Source of the DNA: Erythroxylum novogranatense
Taxonomy: Eukaryota; Streptophyta; Magnoliopsida; Malpighiales; Erythroxylaceae
Reading direction: 5' to 3'
Assembly (NCBI GenBank): GCA_029891385.1
Contig: CM057228.1
Coordinates: 24,424,809-24,488,808, forward strand
Length of the DNA stretch: 64,000 nt
Positions 23,537-34,740 of this stretch are shown here, piece after piece. The position numbers and the translations under genes were made by a program. The stretch's first letter is position 1, and each line of letters starts with the position of its first letter. The notes below the pieces were generated by a model that saw nothing but the letters and a program-made list of their open reading frames with translations, ran no database searches and was not told where the DNA came from.

Positions 23537-26500
23537 CTAATAGTAGTAGCCACCTCCATAAGTGCGATCATTCCCATAATATGGAGGGTAAGTACCATAC
23601 TGCAACATAAACACACAAATATCACAAACTATCACACACAAGGATTAAGACAAGCTAGGATTTGCATACTTACATCAGAACCATAATAATCACGTGAGTA
23701 TGGATCAGTGCTTGCCCCATAGGTATCTGACGGGAAAACACAAATACGATGAATATTCAAAGCAATGAACAAAAAAAAAAGGAACTAGTAAATTGGTAGC
23801 TATAGTGTAAGTAAATCAATCCCAACCATGATAACGAGATCCATGAAATGAGATTGAAGGATCACCATAATCCATCCGAGGACGAAGCCTACTAGGTTCT
23901 GGGTAATCTGGTTCATGATCCTAAACGCCAGAGAAGTTTAAAGTCAAGAAATGACAATCAATGAGACAAGCCTAACCTATGAAAAGGAAGATGGGAAAGG
24001 GGGAGAGAGAGAGAGACAGAGAAATAACAACAAACAAAAAGTGGTCATAGGCCCCTGCAAAGACAAGCATGATGACAGATAGAGAGATACTTACAGCCAT
24101 GTAAAAGGGTCGCTTCATGCCACGTGAACCATCACCATAAAAATAAGGGTCATCAAGGGGCCTTCCACCAAAAGGTCTATCAAAGGTTTCTGGAGAAAAT
24201 GGTTGTCTCCTAGGATGAACAAAATGCTCATGCTTTTTCGCAGGTGCATCATGCCAAGGTCTATTAAAGTTTGATCTTGATGGGCCCACAGCCTCACGAT
24301 AGCCACCTCTTGATGGCCTCACAGCATCATGATAGCCACCTCTTGATGAACCCGCAGAATCATGGTAGCCACCTCTTGGTGGGCCTCTTCGCCCTCCTAA
24401 TGTAAAAGTTAGGAGGTGTTAGAAGTATAGTTTTCAACAAATTTGGAGAAGTTTACACATGAACAATGAAATGAGAGTTTCTTTGGGGAGGGGCAGAGAG
24501 AGAACCTCTTCCATCAAATTGCCTTCCTTGAAATGCAGCATAACGATCAACAAATTCATATTCATGAGGACCCATTCTACTACTCTGGCCACGTCCACGA
24601 TGATAGAAACCACGCCCACGCTGAAAATTTGGCCAATTAAAGTGACGTCCGCCACGCCCAACAGCTCTTCCTATAGAACCCCCAGAAAAATGTAAATTGA
24701 CGATCACAAACTATCTAAAGGAAAAGACTTTAGACCTATTCACTAAAGTTACCAAATCTTGAAAAGCTTCCATTGCCAGCACGATCAATAAGGAAACCAC
24801 CACGCATTCCACCTTTAACAGCCTGAGTTTTGGGCAAAGGATTTGACAGCCTAGCCTTCACTCTTATCTGGAAAGATATAACGAAACAAAACCATCAATT
24901 CACGCCACCTCTTCGATGAGTTTGGACACAAAAGACAAAAAGAATGTAAGATAAATACATAGTTATGTACACAAGGGTTCATTCAAATGCCTATACAAAG
25001 ACGGTTGAAGTCTGACATTGCTATAAATATAAGATATGAGGAAAAATTAAGATGCAGAAGAAAAGCAATAAAAAAGCTTTAGGAATTCACATCCAAGAGA
25101 GAAAGGGATGTAGGAGTGCGTGATGAGTCTTGTGTAAGGCTTTGCGACTAGATCTTGAATCACGATTAGAGAATAAATGGCTCAATGGGGGAAAAGTTCA
25201 TTCAGGAAGTATAATCAGAAAAACAGAATAAGAGGAAGAAATTAAAGTGAAAAAGGAAATACCAAATTGGATGAATCATTTAATATGAAACTTGCCTTGG
25301 AGTTTCCATCATCTAATTCTTTATTGTTTATTCCCTCAATACAAACAACAGCAGATTCATGGGAGGAGAAATCCACAAATCCAAAATCCTTCCTCTTCGC
25401 AGTTGACATATTCCGAGCAAGCACAACTCTTACTATTTCCCCAAAACCTTGCAAGAGCTCCCTAACACGGTCTTCATCCCAATGAGGAGGAAGCCCATCA
25501 AGAAATACTGTTTTCACCTGGGCCATAACTTCTGGATCAGGTTCACGTATAGGTTCAGCAAATGCTACTTTGGCCGTCCTCTCAGAATGGCCAAATACAA
25601 CATCAGGCTTCTGAAGCCTCTTGTATGCAGTCATGGCTTCAGCATGGCATGAAAACTCAAGAAATGCAAAACCACGACTCCTCCCCTCATGTTGAACATC
25701 TGGGACGAGAGTGATACTCTCAACACCTTCAATTCCATAATCCTTCAACTTTTGTCTTATCTGCAAACCAAACACGCTATTAGTAAACAGTTAAAAGTTC
25801 CAGGAGCCAACATCCACTGTACTTATCAGCACTTGCCGCTTCTTTTGTCCATGTGTTACATATATTCCCCAAAAACAAAGTGTCATTATCCTCACTTGGT
25901 GCAGTCCCACAGCGCTTTCCATGAATCTGCAATATTCGACTTGTCAGGATGAAATTTATATGGATATGAAATGTTAATAGTTATGAGAATTATACCACCG
26001 GGTTTTTCATTTCCATCAAAGCACGCTTTGCATGCTCCTTGTTTGCAAACTTCACAAATGCATATCCCTTATTCTTATTGATAGAAAGATTCCTGTGCAG
26101 TCGGACTTCAACTACGTCACCAACATTCTGAAAAACCTTCCTCACATCTTCCTCTGTGGCCTCCCTATCCAAGCCACCAACAAATATCTCATATTCTTTC
26201 TTAATCTTGCGCTCCTTGGCAATTGCTGTTAGTTCTTTTCTCTCTTCATCAAATGTTTCTGCTCCTCCTAGATCCTCCTCAGGATCTTCTTCCTCCAAGT
26301 CATCCTCACCATGATCTTCAAAATCCACTCTATCACCATACTCTTCATATACCTCATCAACGCCAAAGTCATTTTGCTCATCCTGAGCATCTTCACCTTG
26401 TGGTTTGTCTTTCCTGCTTATATCTATGTCAACCGTCTCTTTTTTGGGCTCTTCCTTCACTTCCTGTCCTTTGTCTACACTGTCAGGTTCATCATCATTG

Positions 26501-27384
26501 AAGCTTTTCGCAATGACATTCTGAGATACAACTACTTCCGTCATAGGTTGCTCCTGTGCAGATTCTTCAAAAACTTCAACAATTGATGCCTTCTTTTCTG
26601 AATCAGAATGTCCTTCCGTTGCAAATTTAGCAACATTTCCAACCAAGGACCGCCCAATTTCCACGTTGGTCTGATCATCCTCTCTGAATTCTCCTACTTT
26701 TTCTTCAATCAGTTTTTCTTTCTGAGAATTTTCAGAATCCCTTCTCTCCACTACTTCCTCCTTTTTTCTCTCATCAACCCTGGACTTTAGAGCATCTTCT
26801 TCATTAGTTGGTGTCTGTGCAGAAACAACTTTCTGCATTGCAGGAGTTCTATTAGCCGGAACTTTCCTAAACACCCTCACCACTTTCCTCACTACTCTTT
26901 TTCTAGGAGCAACTTTAGCATCCGGCGTGACCGAAGCAGAAGCACCTGGCGTTTGCGCTTCTTCAACCACTACACATAACGATGCGTGTCAAGAAGTACC
27001 ATCGAATCAGTCAACTCAATAGATTAAAAACATAACTAAATTACATACACATATCTTCAAAGGTAGTTACATTCATTCCAAATTAAACATAACAAACACA
27101 AACAAAAAGCTCAAGCAAAATGTTGAAGCTAAAAGAATCTTTATGAAACGCAAAACAAGTAGTACTAGAACACTACCTGAAGCTTGCCCGGACTTGGAAT
27201 CAGAACCGATACTCGACGGAGTGGAGTTGTTGCAGTTCTCCAGCTTCATTTTGGTTACAGAGCCGTGCGTAGTCGCGGCGGAACTAGGAGTCCCCGATTC
27301 TGCTGGCGGATTTGAACCTCCTTTCGCAGCAGGTTTCTTCGCTGGCGGCGTTCTTTTGGAAGTAAGAGCATTCTTAGGCTTCAT
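23537..27384 (-). CDS. Three-RRM nuclear RNA-binding protein, hnRNP R/Q-like (ten exons)
   Basis: Exons on the minus strand: 27384-27177, 26969-25996, 25926-25837, 25760-25296, 24867-24753, 24670-24506, 24396-24095, 23920-23827, 23726-23674, 23599-23537. Total 2,529 nt, 842 aa plus stop; every junction keeps frame. The N-terminus is basic and Pro/Ala-rich, followed by a long acidic region to about residue 320. RRM1 is at about 330-405 (RNP2 IFVGGL, RNP1 KGYAFVKF), RRM2 at 408-490 (LFLGNI, RGFAFLEF) and RRM3 at 508-575 (VFLDGL, KDFGFVDF). The tail is RGG- and GY-rich, with three SRGGYHDA-like repeats and a YGGGYYY end. This order matches plant hnRNP R/Q-type proteins (LIF2-like; Arabidopsis At2g44710 appears closest from memory), which bind RNA in the nucleus. 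Introns 3 (25836-25761) and 4 (25295-24868) have GC-AG borders (GCAAGT donors). No frame damage is seen. Confidence 0.92.
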
Positions 27385-27759
27385 AATAACAATTACTGAG
27401 AGTTGATGACTTTACCAATTATGGAAACCCTAGCTATGAACTGATGATAAGAGACAGAACAGAACAATTGTTTGTCAGTCTGGTTGTTCAATCAACGTAG
27501 ATTTTTCAGAGGTCGGAGGTGAAGATAGAACTCAGATAAGGGTGAAACGATATGTCTTCCAGGGGACCAATCGACGGCATATTCTTCTATTTCCGTGCGA
27601 AGTTATGCTAATCTCAGCCGCTGAGGATACGACACGACACGACACGTCGGGTCAGGAAATAGTGGGCTTACCAATTTTGCACAAGACACGTGACCAAGTA
27701 CCTGGCTGATGTTTTTTATGTAATTAATGTTATGAAAAATAAATACATAATTTCAATCA
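27385..27759 (-). promoter_or_regulatory. 5' UTR and promoter-proximal region of the RRM gene
   Basis: The region directly upstream of the ATG is less AT-rich than the flanks and contains a short ACACG run (CGACACGACACGACACG, about 27630). No TATA box is evident. Its far end is cut by the copia insertion at 27760, so distal promoter elements would be displaced or supplied by the LTR. Confidence 0.4.
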
Positions 27760-28094
27760 TGTTATAAAAGATAGAAATACTATGGTGTACCACTAATTGT
27801 AGATACACCATTTAATAGTTAGTGTATATATAGATTGGTTTGGTTTTACCTAACACAAGAATGAAGTAGGTGGTTATTAGTTTGGTTTTACCTAACACAA
27901 TAATGAAATAGGTGGTTATTGGTTTGGTTTTACCTAACACAATCACACATTTGGAGTAGGTGGTCACATGTGTATTATGTGTTTGAAATGTACTATAAAT
28001 AGAAGGGTTAATTTGATGTAAGATACACCATTTTTTTATAAGAAGAACTCTCATCTCCCAAATATTCTTCAAGTTTAGTTTCGGTTTTATAACA
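27760..28094 (+). repeat. 5' LTR of copia element 2
   Basis: 335 bp. Contains about three internal tandem copies of a ~50-bp unit (TTGGTTTTACCTAACACAA ... AGGTGGTTATT) and a downstream TATAAATAG box. It points toward the plus strand, away from the RRM gene start. Confidence 0.93.
27994..28002 (+). promoter_or_regulatory. TATA box in the copia 2 LTR
   Basis: TATAAATAG about 90 bases before the LTR end; the same motif is at 33963-33971 in the 3' LTR, which points toward the coiled-coil gene at 34741. Confidence 0.6.
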
Positions 28095-28446
28095 AGTTAT
28101 CAGCACGACGCTCTCATTTTTAAAATTCGGCTTATCAACATCAAGCAATCGTAGGTTCTTCCGCTACCTACATCGCATAAACATTCTTGGTTTACGACAT
28201 CAAACAAACGTAAGTTCTTCCGCTTATTTATCCTACTTACGATGTTGTTAAAATAAAGTTCTTCCTTTTATCTACATTAATTATACTTATGATATGATTA
28301 AAACAAATTATAGGCGACTCACTATTTTACCTTCTTTTAATAATGAAAAGTTATTACCACCTCTAAATACGTAATTTATTGTATAGTATACATCATCGTT
28401 GTTTTAAAAAATAATAATAATAAAAAATAAAATAAAATTTGTAACT

Positions 28447-28530
28447 ATTATATATATAACGGTAAATATATATATATATATATATATAACGGTAAAATTA
28501 TAACGGCTAGTTAACGGTAAAAATTTTTTT
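28447..28530. repeat. TA microsatellite with TAACGGTAAA repeats
   Basis: A run of TA dinucleotides of about 20 bases is bordered by four copies of the phrase TAACGG(TAAA), in the untranslated leader of copia element 2. Confidence 0.75.
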
Positions 28531-28833
28531 CTATAAATAGATACCACTCCTACATAATTTACTTCATCCCTACACACTTTTTCTTAACTCAAAATTCTTA
28601 CAATTTCAAATGTTGTCCGCTATATCATTTTTTTGTATAATTATTATCATTATATATCTTTGTTTCATTCTTAGTGTAGAGCTAAATAATTCATATCGCA
28701 TGTTTTTTCTCTTAGTAATACCATGTATTATGATCTCTATGTTACTTCTTGGCATAGCATTTGAGCATGGCATGTAATTTATTTAATGTAATATCGATTT
28801 GAATACATGTATTAATTATTTCTCTATAAATAG

Positions 28834-31800
28834 TTGCCAACATGTCCAATCTTGCCAAAATTGAGTTCGTTCTTTCTTGATGTCATGGGTCATAATTATA
28901 TGCCGTGGATGATTGATGTTGAAATGCATCTTGAATCAATGGATCTTTTAGATACTATTAAAGAAAATAATACAACATCAAAACAAAATAAAGCCAAAGC
29001 GATGATCTTCATTCGTCGTCATCTTGATGAGGGATTAAAAAGAGAATACCTCACAATTAAAGATCCAAGTCATTTGTGGAAAATTTACAAGAAAGATATG
29101 ACCATCAAAAGGAAGTTTTACTTAGAAGCTACCGTGATGAATGGCGCTTTACGCTTCAAAGATTTTAAAAAGGTCAATGAGTATAACTCAGCTATGTTTA
29201 GAATTGTCTCACAACTAAAATTTTGTGGGCAAACAATCACTGAGGAAGATATGTTAGAAAAAAACATACTCCACCTTCCACGCATCGAATGTAACCTTGC
29301 AACAACAATATCGAGTGCGCGGATTTAAAAAATACTCTGACCTGATTTCATGCCTCCTTGTAGCCGAGAAGAATAATGAACTTTTGATGAAAAATCATCA
29401 ATCCCGCCCTACTGGCATGGCAGCATTTCCAGAAACAAATATTACAATTCGAAATGAAAATGAAAGAAAAAATCATCATGGGCCTAGTCGTGGTCGTGGT
29501 CGTGGCCATGGTATAACTACATTCGTGTCCGTGGCCGTGGACGTGGCCGAGGAAGTTATCCATATAACTCTCTTCAAAATACGAGCCACCACAATAACAA
29601 GCACCATATTAATGATGTTCATGGAAGTTCTTATAGGACTTCAGGAGATTCTTGCCTTAGATGTGGTACAAAAGGACATTGGACCAAAGTTTGTCGAGTT
29701 CCTGAACATCTATGTCAGTTATACAAAGCATCCTTAAAAAGGAAAGAAAAGGAAGTGAATTTTACTGAACAACACCCTTTAGGTGATTCAACTGACTTTG
29801 GTACTTTTGATTTTGATTTCATTGATAATCATAATCCTTCAGATGACTCTACATATCTGAGTGCTTCGGATTTTACTGATGATTTTGTGGATCAGGGCAT
29901 TGTTGGTGGCAGTAGCAATGGAAATTAAAATAATGTACTTATATTTGTGTTAAGTATTATTATGTCACTCAGTTTCAATTGCTTGTTATGTTACTAGTTT
30001 CAATTACAATATTGTTTTTAAGTTAACATAACATCTCTTTCTCTTTATTCTTGCAATTTTTCATTAGATTATTTATTTTATGCGAAGTTTTGATATGGAT
30101 CGATTCGGAAGAGGCGGAAAATAATGATAATTTATGCATACCAGATAGTGGCACAACGCACACTATCCCGAAAGATAAGAGGTTCTTTTCGTAATTAAAA
30201 CCAACAAAACAATTGTGAACACAATATCAGTCCTACAGACTTGATTGAAGGAATTGGCAAGGCAAATTTCACATTACCAAATGGCACAAAGTTCTCAATA
30301 CATGATGCCTTATTTGCATGCCTAAAGTCTAAAAGAAATTTGTTGAGTTTTAATGATATATATTCTCATAAATATGATACTCGATCAAGAATCGAGGGAA
30401 ATATGAAATATATGTATCTTACAACACTGTAAATCAGGAAAGATAAACATATTGGAAAAACTACCAATGCTCCCTACTGGATTGCATTATACACATATAA
30501 ATGTGATGGAATCTAATATGGTAGTGAAAGCAAAACACATTGATCCTTCAATGATATCTATTTGGCATGATCGTCTGGGTCATCCAGGATCAACAATGAT
30601 GCGAAAAATAATTGAGAAGACACATGGACATCCATTGAGTAACAAAATGATTACTCAAATAAATAAGAGTCCATGTACATCTTGTTCTCTTGGAAAATTG
30701 ATCATAAGGCCATCACCAGCTAAAATAAAATTTGAATCACCTGCTTTTCTTGACGTATTCAAGGTGATATATGGACCCATTCATCCACCATGTGGACCAT
30801 TTCGATATTTTATGGTATTGATAGATGCCTCAAAGAGATGGTCTCACATTTGTCTACTATCAACTCGTAATATGGCATTTCTAAGATTTCTTGCACAAAT
30901 TATTAAATTACGAGCACAATTTTCGACTATACAATAAAGAAAGTCGACTTGATAATCTTTGGTGAATTCACATCCCAAACTTTCAATGGCTATTGTATGT
31001 CAATGGGATTATGATCGAGCATCCTGTTGCTCATGCATGCTCAAAATGGTTTAGTGAATCTTTAATTAAACACCTTGACTTATTGCTAGACCATTGATGA
31101 TGAGAACAAAGCTTCCAATTTTCGTATGGGGTCATGCAATTTTACATCTTGAGGCATTAATTTGCATCCCACCAAGTGCATATCATACATACTCCCCACT
31201 ACAACTTGCATTTGGTCAAGAACCAAATATCTCCCATTTGAGAATTTTAGTTATAATATATGTGCCTATTGTACCACCACAACGTAGTAAAATAGGACCT
31301 CAAAGAAGATTGGGGATATATGCCATTATGAAAGTACATCTATTATTAGATATCTTGAACCTCAAACGGGTGATATGTTTACAACACGTTTTCTTGATTG
31401 TCATTTGATGAAAATACTTTCACGACATTAGGGAGATAATAAACGGTGATGAAAGAAATTACATAGTGCGAACCATCATTATTGTATCTTGATCAACGAC
31501 AAAACAATGCGAAATGAAGTGAAAGAATTATGCATTTGCAAAGAATTGCAAATCAATTACCGATGCTTTCACAGATACAAAAGAGTGACTAAATCATTTA
31601 TACCGGTGTAAATGCTCCCGCCGATTGAAATCCCAAAAGGACAATCTGAGAAAATGATCACTCATGAATCTACAGCACGCATGAACCGTGGTAGACCAAT
31701 CGGTTCCAAAGATAAAAATCCTCAAAAAAGAAAATGAGAAAATGTGATTAATGACCCCAATATAGATAAAAGTGTTCCGTTAGAAACACAAGATGATGAT

Positions 31801-33584
31801 AGTGTCCCAGAAGAGACACAAACTGAGATTAATCAGGAAATCTCAATTAATTATATTCACACAAAAGAAGTATGGAACCGAAATGATATGAAAGAGATTG
31901 ATAAAATATTTTCTTATGCTATAGTATGTGATATCCTCAATGAAAATGAAGATCCCGAACCAAGATCTATCATTGAATGTCAAAATAGACATGATTGGGT
32001 TCAATGGAAAGATGATATTGAAACTGAATTAAATTTTCTTAACAAGCGTAATGTGTTTGGACCTATTGTCCTTACACCCCAAAGTGTAAAGCCTGTAGGT
32101 TACAAATGAGTTTTTGTTCGAAAACGAAATGAGAAAAATGAGATTGTGAGATACAAAGCTTGACTTGTTGCACAAGGTTTTTCTCAAAGACCCGGAATTG
32201 ACTATGAACAAACATACTCTTCTATTGTGGATACAATTACGTTTAGATCTTTAATCGACTTAACAGTTCTTCAAAACCGGAAATCGTCTTATGGATGTTA
32301 TTACGACTTACATGCGGATCACTTGATAGTGATATTTACATAAAAATCCCTGAAGGATTCAAAATGCCTGCAGCATTAAAATCACAACCAAAGGAAAAGT
32401 ATTCGATCAAATTGCAAAGATCCTTATATGGACTAAAGCAATCTAGACGCATGTGGTACAATCGTCTAAGCGAGTATCTATCAAAGAAAGGATATGTAAA
32501 TAGTCCTATTTGCCCTTGCGTTTTATAAAGAAAACAACATCCGGATATGTGATTATCATTGCCTATGTTGACGATTTGAATATCAACGACATCGCTAAAG
32601 AAATCCAAGAAACAAGTGGTGTACTTAAAGAAGGAATTTGAAATGAAAGATCTTGGAAAAACTAAATATTGTCTTGGTCTGCAAATTGAACATAGACCAA
32701 GCGGAATATTTGTGCATCAATCGACATATACAGAAAAGGTATTGAGGCATTTTAATATGGATAAAGCAACTCTGTTAAGTACACCAATGGTTGGTAGATC
32801 ACTTAATGTTGAGAAGGATCCATTTCGCCCTTGCGAAAAAAACGAAGAAATTCTTGATTCTGAAACGCCATATCTGAGTGCGATAGGAGCTCTTATGTAT
32901 CTTGCTAATTGTACTAGACCTGATATAGCTTTTGCTGTTAATCTACTAGCAAGATTTAGATCATCTCCTACGAAAAGGCACTGGAATGGAATTAAACATC
33001 TATTTCGTTATTTTCGAGGTACAATTGATTTGGGATTATTTTACACTAAAAATGCAAAACAAGTTTTAGTTGGTTATGCAGATCTGAGTTACTTATCGAT
33101 CCGCATAAAGCCGGATCCCAAACGGTTATGTATTTACGTATGGAGGCACTGCAATTTCTTGGCGTTCACGTAAACAAACACTTGTTGCTACTTCTTCAAA
33201 TCATGCTGAAATTATTGCACTTCATGAAGCAAGCCGAGAATATGTATGGTTAAGGTCAATGACTCACCATATTTTAACAACTTGTGGCTTATCGACCAAC
33301 AAAGAACCAACAATCATATTTGAAGACAATGCAGCATGTATCGCTCAAATAAAGGAGGTTATATCAAAAGTGATAGAATCAAACATATCCCTTCGAAATT
33401 TTTCCAATTCACCCAATATCTCGACAAGAGCAAAGAAATCAACATCCAGTATATTCAATCAAGCAACAATGCTGCGGATTTTTTCACAAAGGCACTTCCT
33501 ACTATACCTTTCAGGAAGCATGTCCACGAGATTGGAATGCAACATCTAAGAAATTTAAGAGGAAGAGCTCATTGTGTTCAATGA
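28834..33584 (+). pseudogene. Copia gag-pol polyprotein, multiply frameshifted
   Basis: Gag starts near 28840 with an early frameshift. The frame 28834-29328 holds KAMIFIRRHLDEGLK, FKKVNEYNSAMFRI and TEEDMLEK. The next gag piece runs 29297-29737 in another frame. Protease and integrase zinc-finger pieces are at 30120-30940 (WHDRLGHPGS, C-x2-C). The integrase core is disrupted at 30930-31090. RT pieces follow at 31980-32640 (KLQRSLYGLKQS; a YVDDL-type motif near 32565), and RT/RNase H at 32616-33584 (FEMKDLGKTKYCLGLQIEH; ending with NAADFFTKALP). At least eight frame breaks or stops separate these pieces. It is a well-known plant copia type with a GY/RG-rich gag tail, and it is not functional. 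Confidence 0.9.
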
Positions 33585-33720
33585 GGGGGAGCTTACGCAG
33601 TTGCACTCTTTTTCCTTTATCATGGTTTTTATCCCACTGAGTTTTTCCTGATAAGGTTTTTAACGAGGCAACACCAAATGCGTTTAAAGGCCAGAGAAGA
33701 GACAATTATATGGCACACCA

Positions 33721-33728
33721 AGGGGGAG
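33721..33728 (+). other. Polypurine tract of copia element 2
   Basis: AGGGGGAG directly before the 3' LTR start TGTTATAAAAG. Confidence 0.8.
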
Positions 33729-34063
33729 TGTTATAAAAGATAGAAATAATATGGTGTACCACTAATTGTAGATGCACCATTTAATAGTTAGTGTACATAT
33801 AGATTGGTTTGGTTTTACCTAACACAAGAATGAAGTAGGTGGTTATTGGTTTGGTTTTACCTAACACAAGAATGAAATAGGTGGTTATTAGTTTGATTTT
33901 ACCTAACACAATCACACATTTGGAGTAGGTGGTCACATGTGTATTAAGTGTTTGAAATGTACTATAAATAGAAGGGTTAACTTGATGTAAGATACACCAT
34001 TTTTTTATAAGAAGAACTCTCATCTCCCAAATATTCTTCAAGTTTAGTTTCAGTTTTATAACA
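33729..34063 (+). repeat. 3' LTR of copia element 2
   Basis: 335 bp, colinear with 27760-28094. It ends about 680 bases before the start codon of the plus-strand coiled-coil gene, so its promoter could read in that direction. Confidence 0.93.
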
Positions 34064-34068
34064 AATCA

Positions 34069-34740
34069 TTTAATTTTTAAAATTTCAATTAACATCTTAA
34101 ATTTTATTATTAACAAATAAATAATAATTTTATTTACAATATATTTCAAAAATATTCTATTTAACTAAAAGATAAAATAATATTTCTTTATTTATTTAGT
34201 GAAATTAAATTTTAAGATGTTAAATAATATTTTAAAACTTAGGATGTAAAATTATTTTTAAGGAAGAGGAATGTACAGCATAAAATCACAAATGCCTAAT
34301 AATATCATATTTTGTTATATAACATTTTTTGAAAGATTAAAGTTTGATATTAAATTATATATACAAATTAATTTACAAAAGATATAACGTATTTAAAGTT
34401 GATTTAGTTGGATCTCAAATTTAAATTGGGTGGCTTAGACTTAATACAATAAAATCATGAGTAAAATTAATTGAATTTAAATATTTTATTCCTAGCAGGC
34501 ATGCTTCGGCCCAGTTTGAATTACTGCTGATCTGTTAAGCTTAATGCTTACAGGTTTCGGGTCAAATCGACCCGTTGGATCCAACGTTCATCCGGCAGCG
34601 GTCGACCCAAACATTCCGTTAATCTGGTTAAGCCCAGGTGCGATAACAGTTACGTGCTAACTTTGGTTGATTTTCTTGTTCTGTTCACTACCCTACAAAA
34701 GCAAGATCGGAGTTTACTGGGTTTTCCATCGGAGCTCGAC
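34069..34740 (+). other. Upstream region of the coiled-coil gene
   Basis: AT-rich at first, then a less AT-rich stretch from about 34490 to the start codon (with GGGTCAAATCGACCCG near 34559) that probably includes core promoter and 5' UTR. No clear TATA box. Confidence 0.4.

Larger units (their letters stand above)
27760..34063 (+). mobile_element. Full-length Ty1/copia retrotransposon with heavily broken coding region
   Basis: A 6,304-bp element in plus orientation. Two 335-bp LTRs, TGTTATAAAAG...TTTTATAACA, differ at about ten positions by eye (roughly 3 percent). They are flanked by a perfect AATCA duplication (27755-27759 and 34064-34068). A polypurine tract precedes the 3' LTR. The sequence after the 5' LTR (AGTTATCAGCACGACGC) is the probable primer site, but its tRNA is not assigned. 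It lies between the RRM gene (minus) and the coiled-coil gene (plus). The gag-pol inside is much more damaged than the LTR similarity would suggest. Confidence 0.95.

Noticed and set aside
24434..24707. Minus-strand frames of 75 and 84 codons read as separate genes
   Set aside because: The 84-codon frame is exon 6 of the RRM gene reading into introns; the other is an alternative frame of the same DNA.
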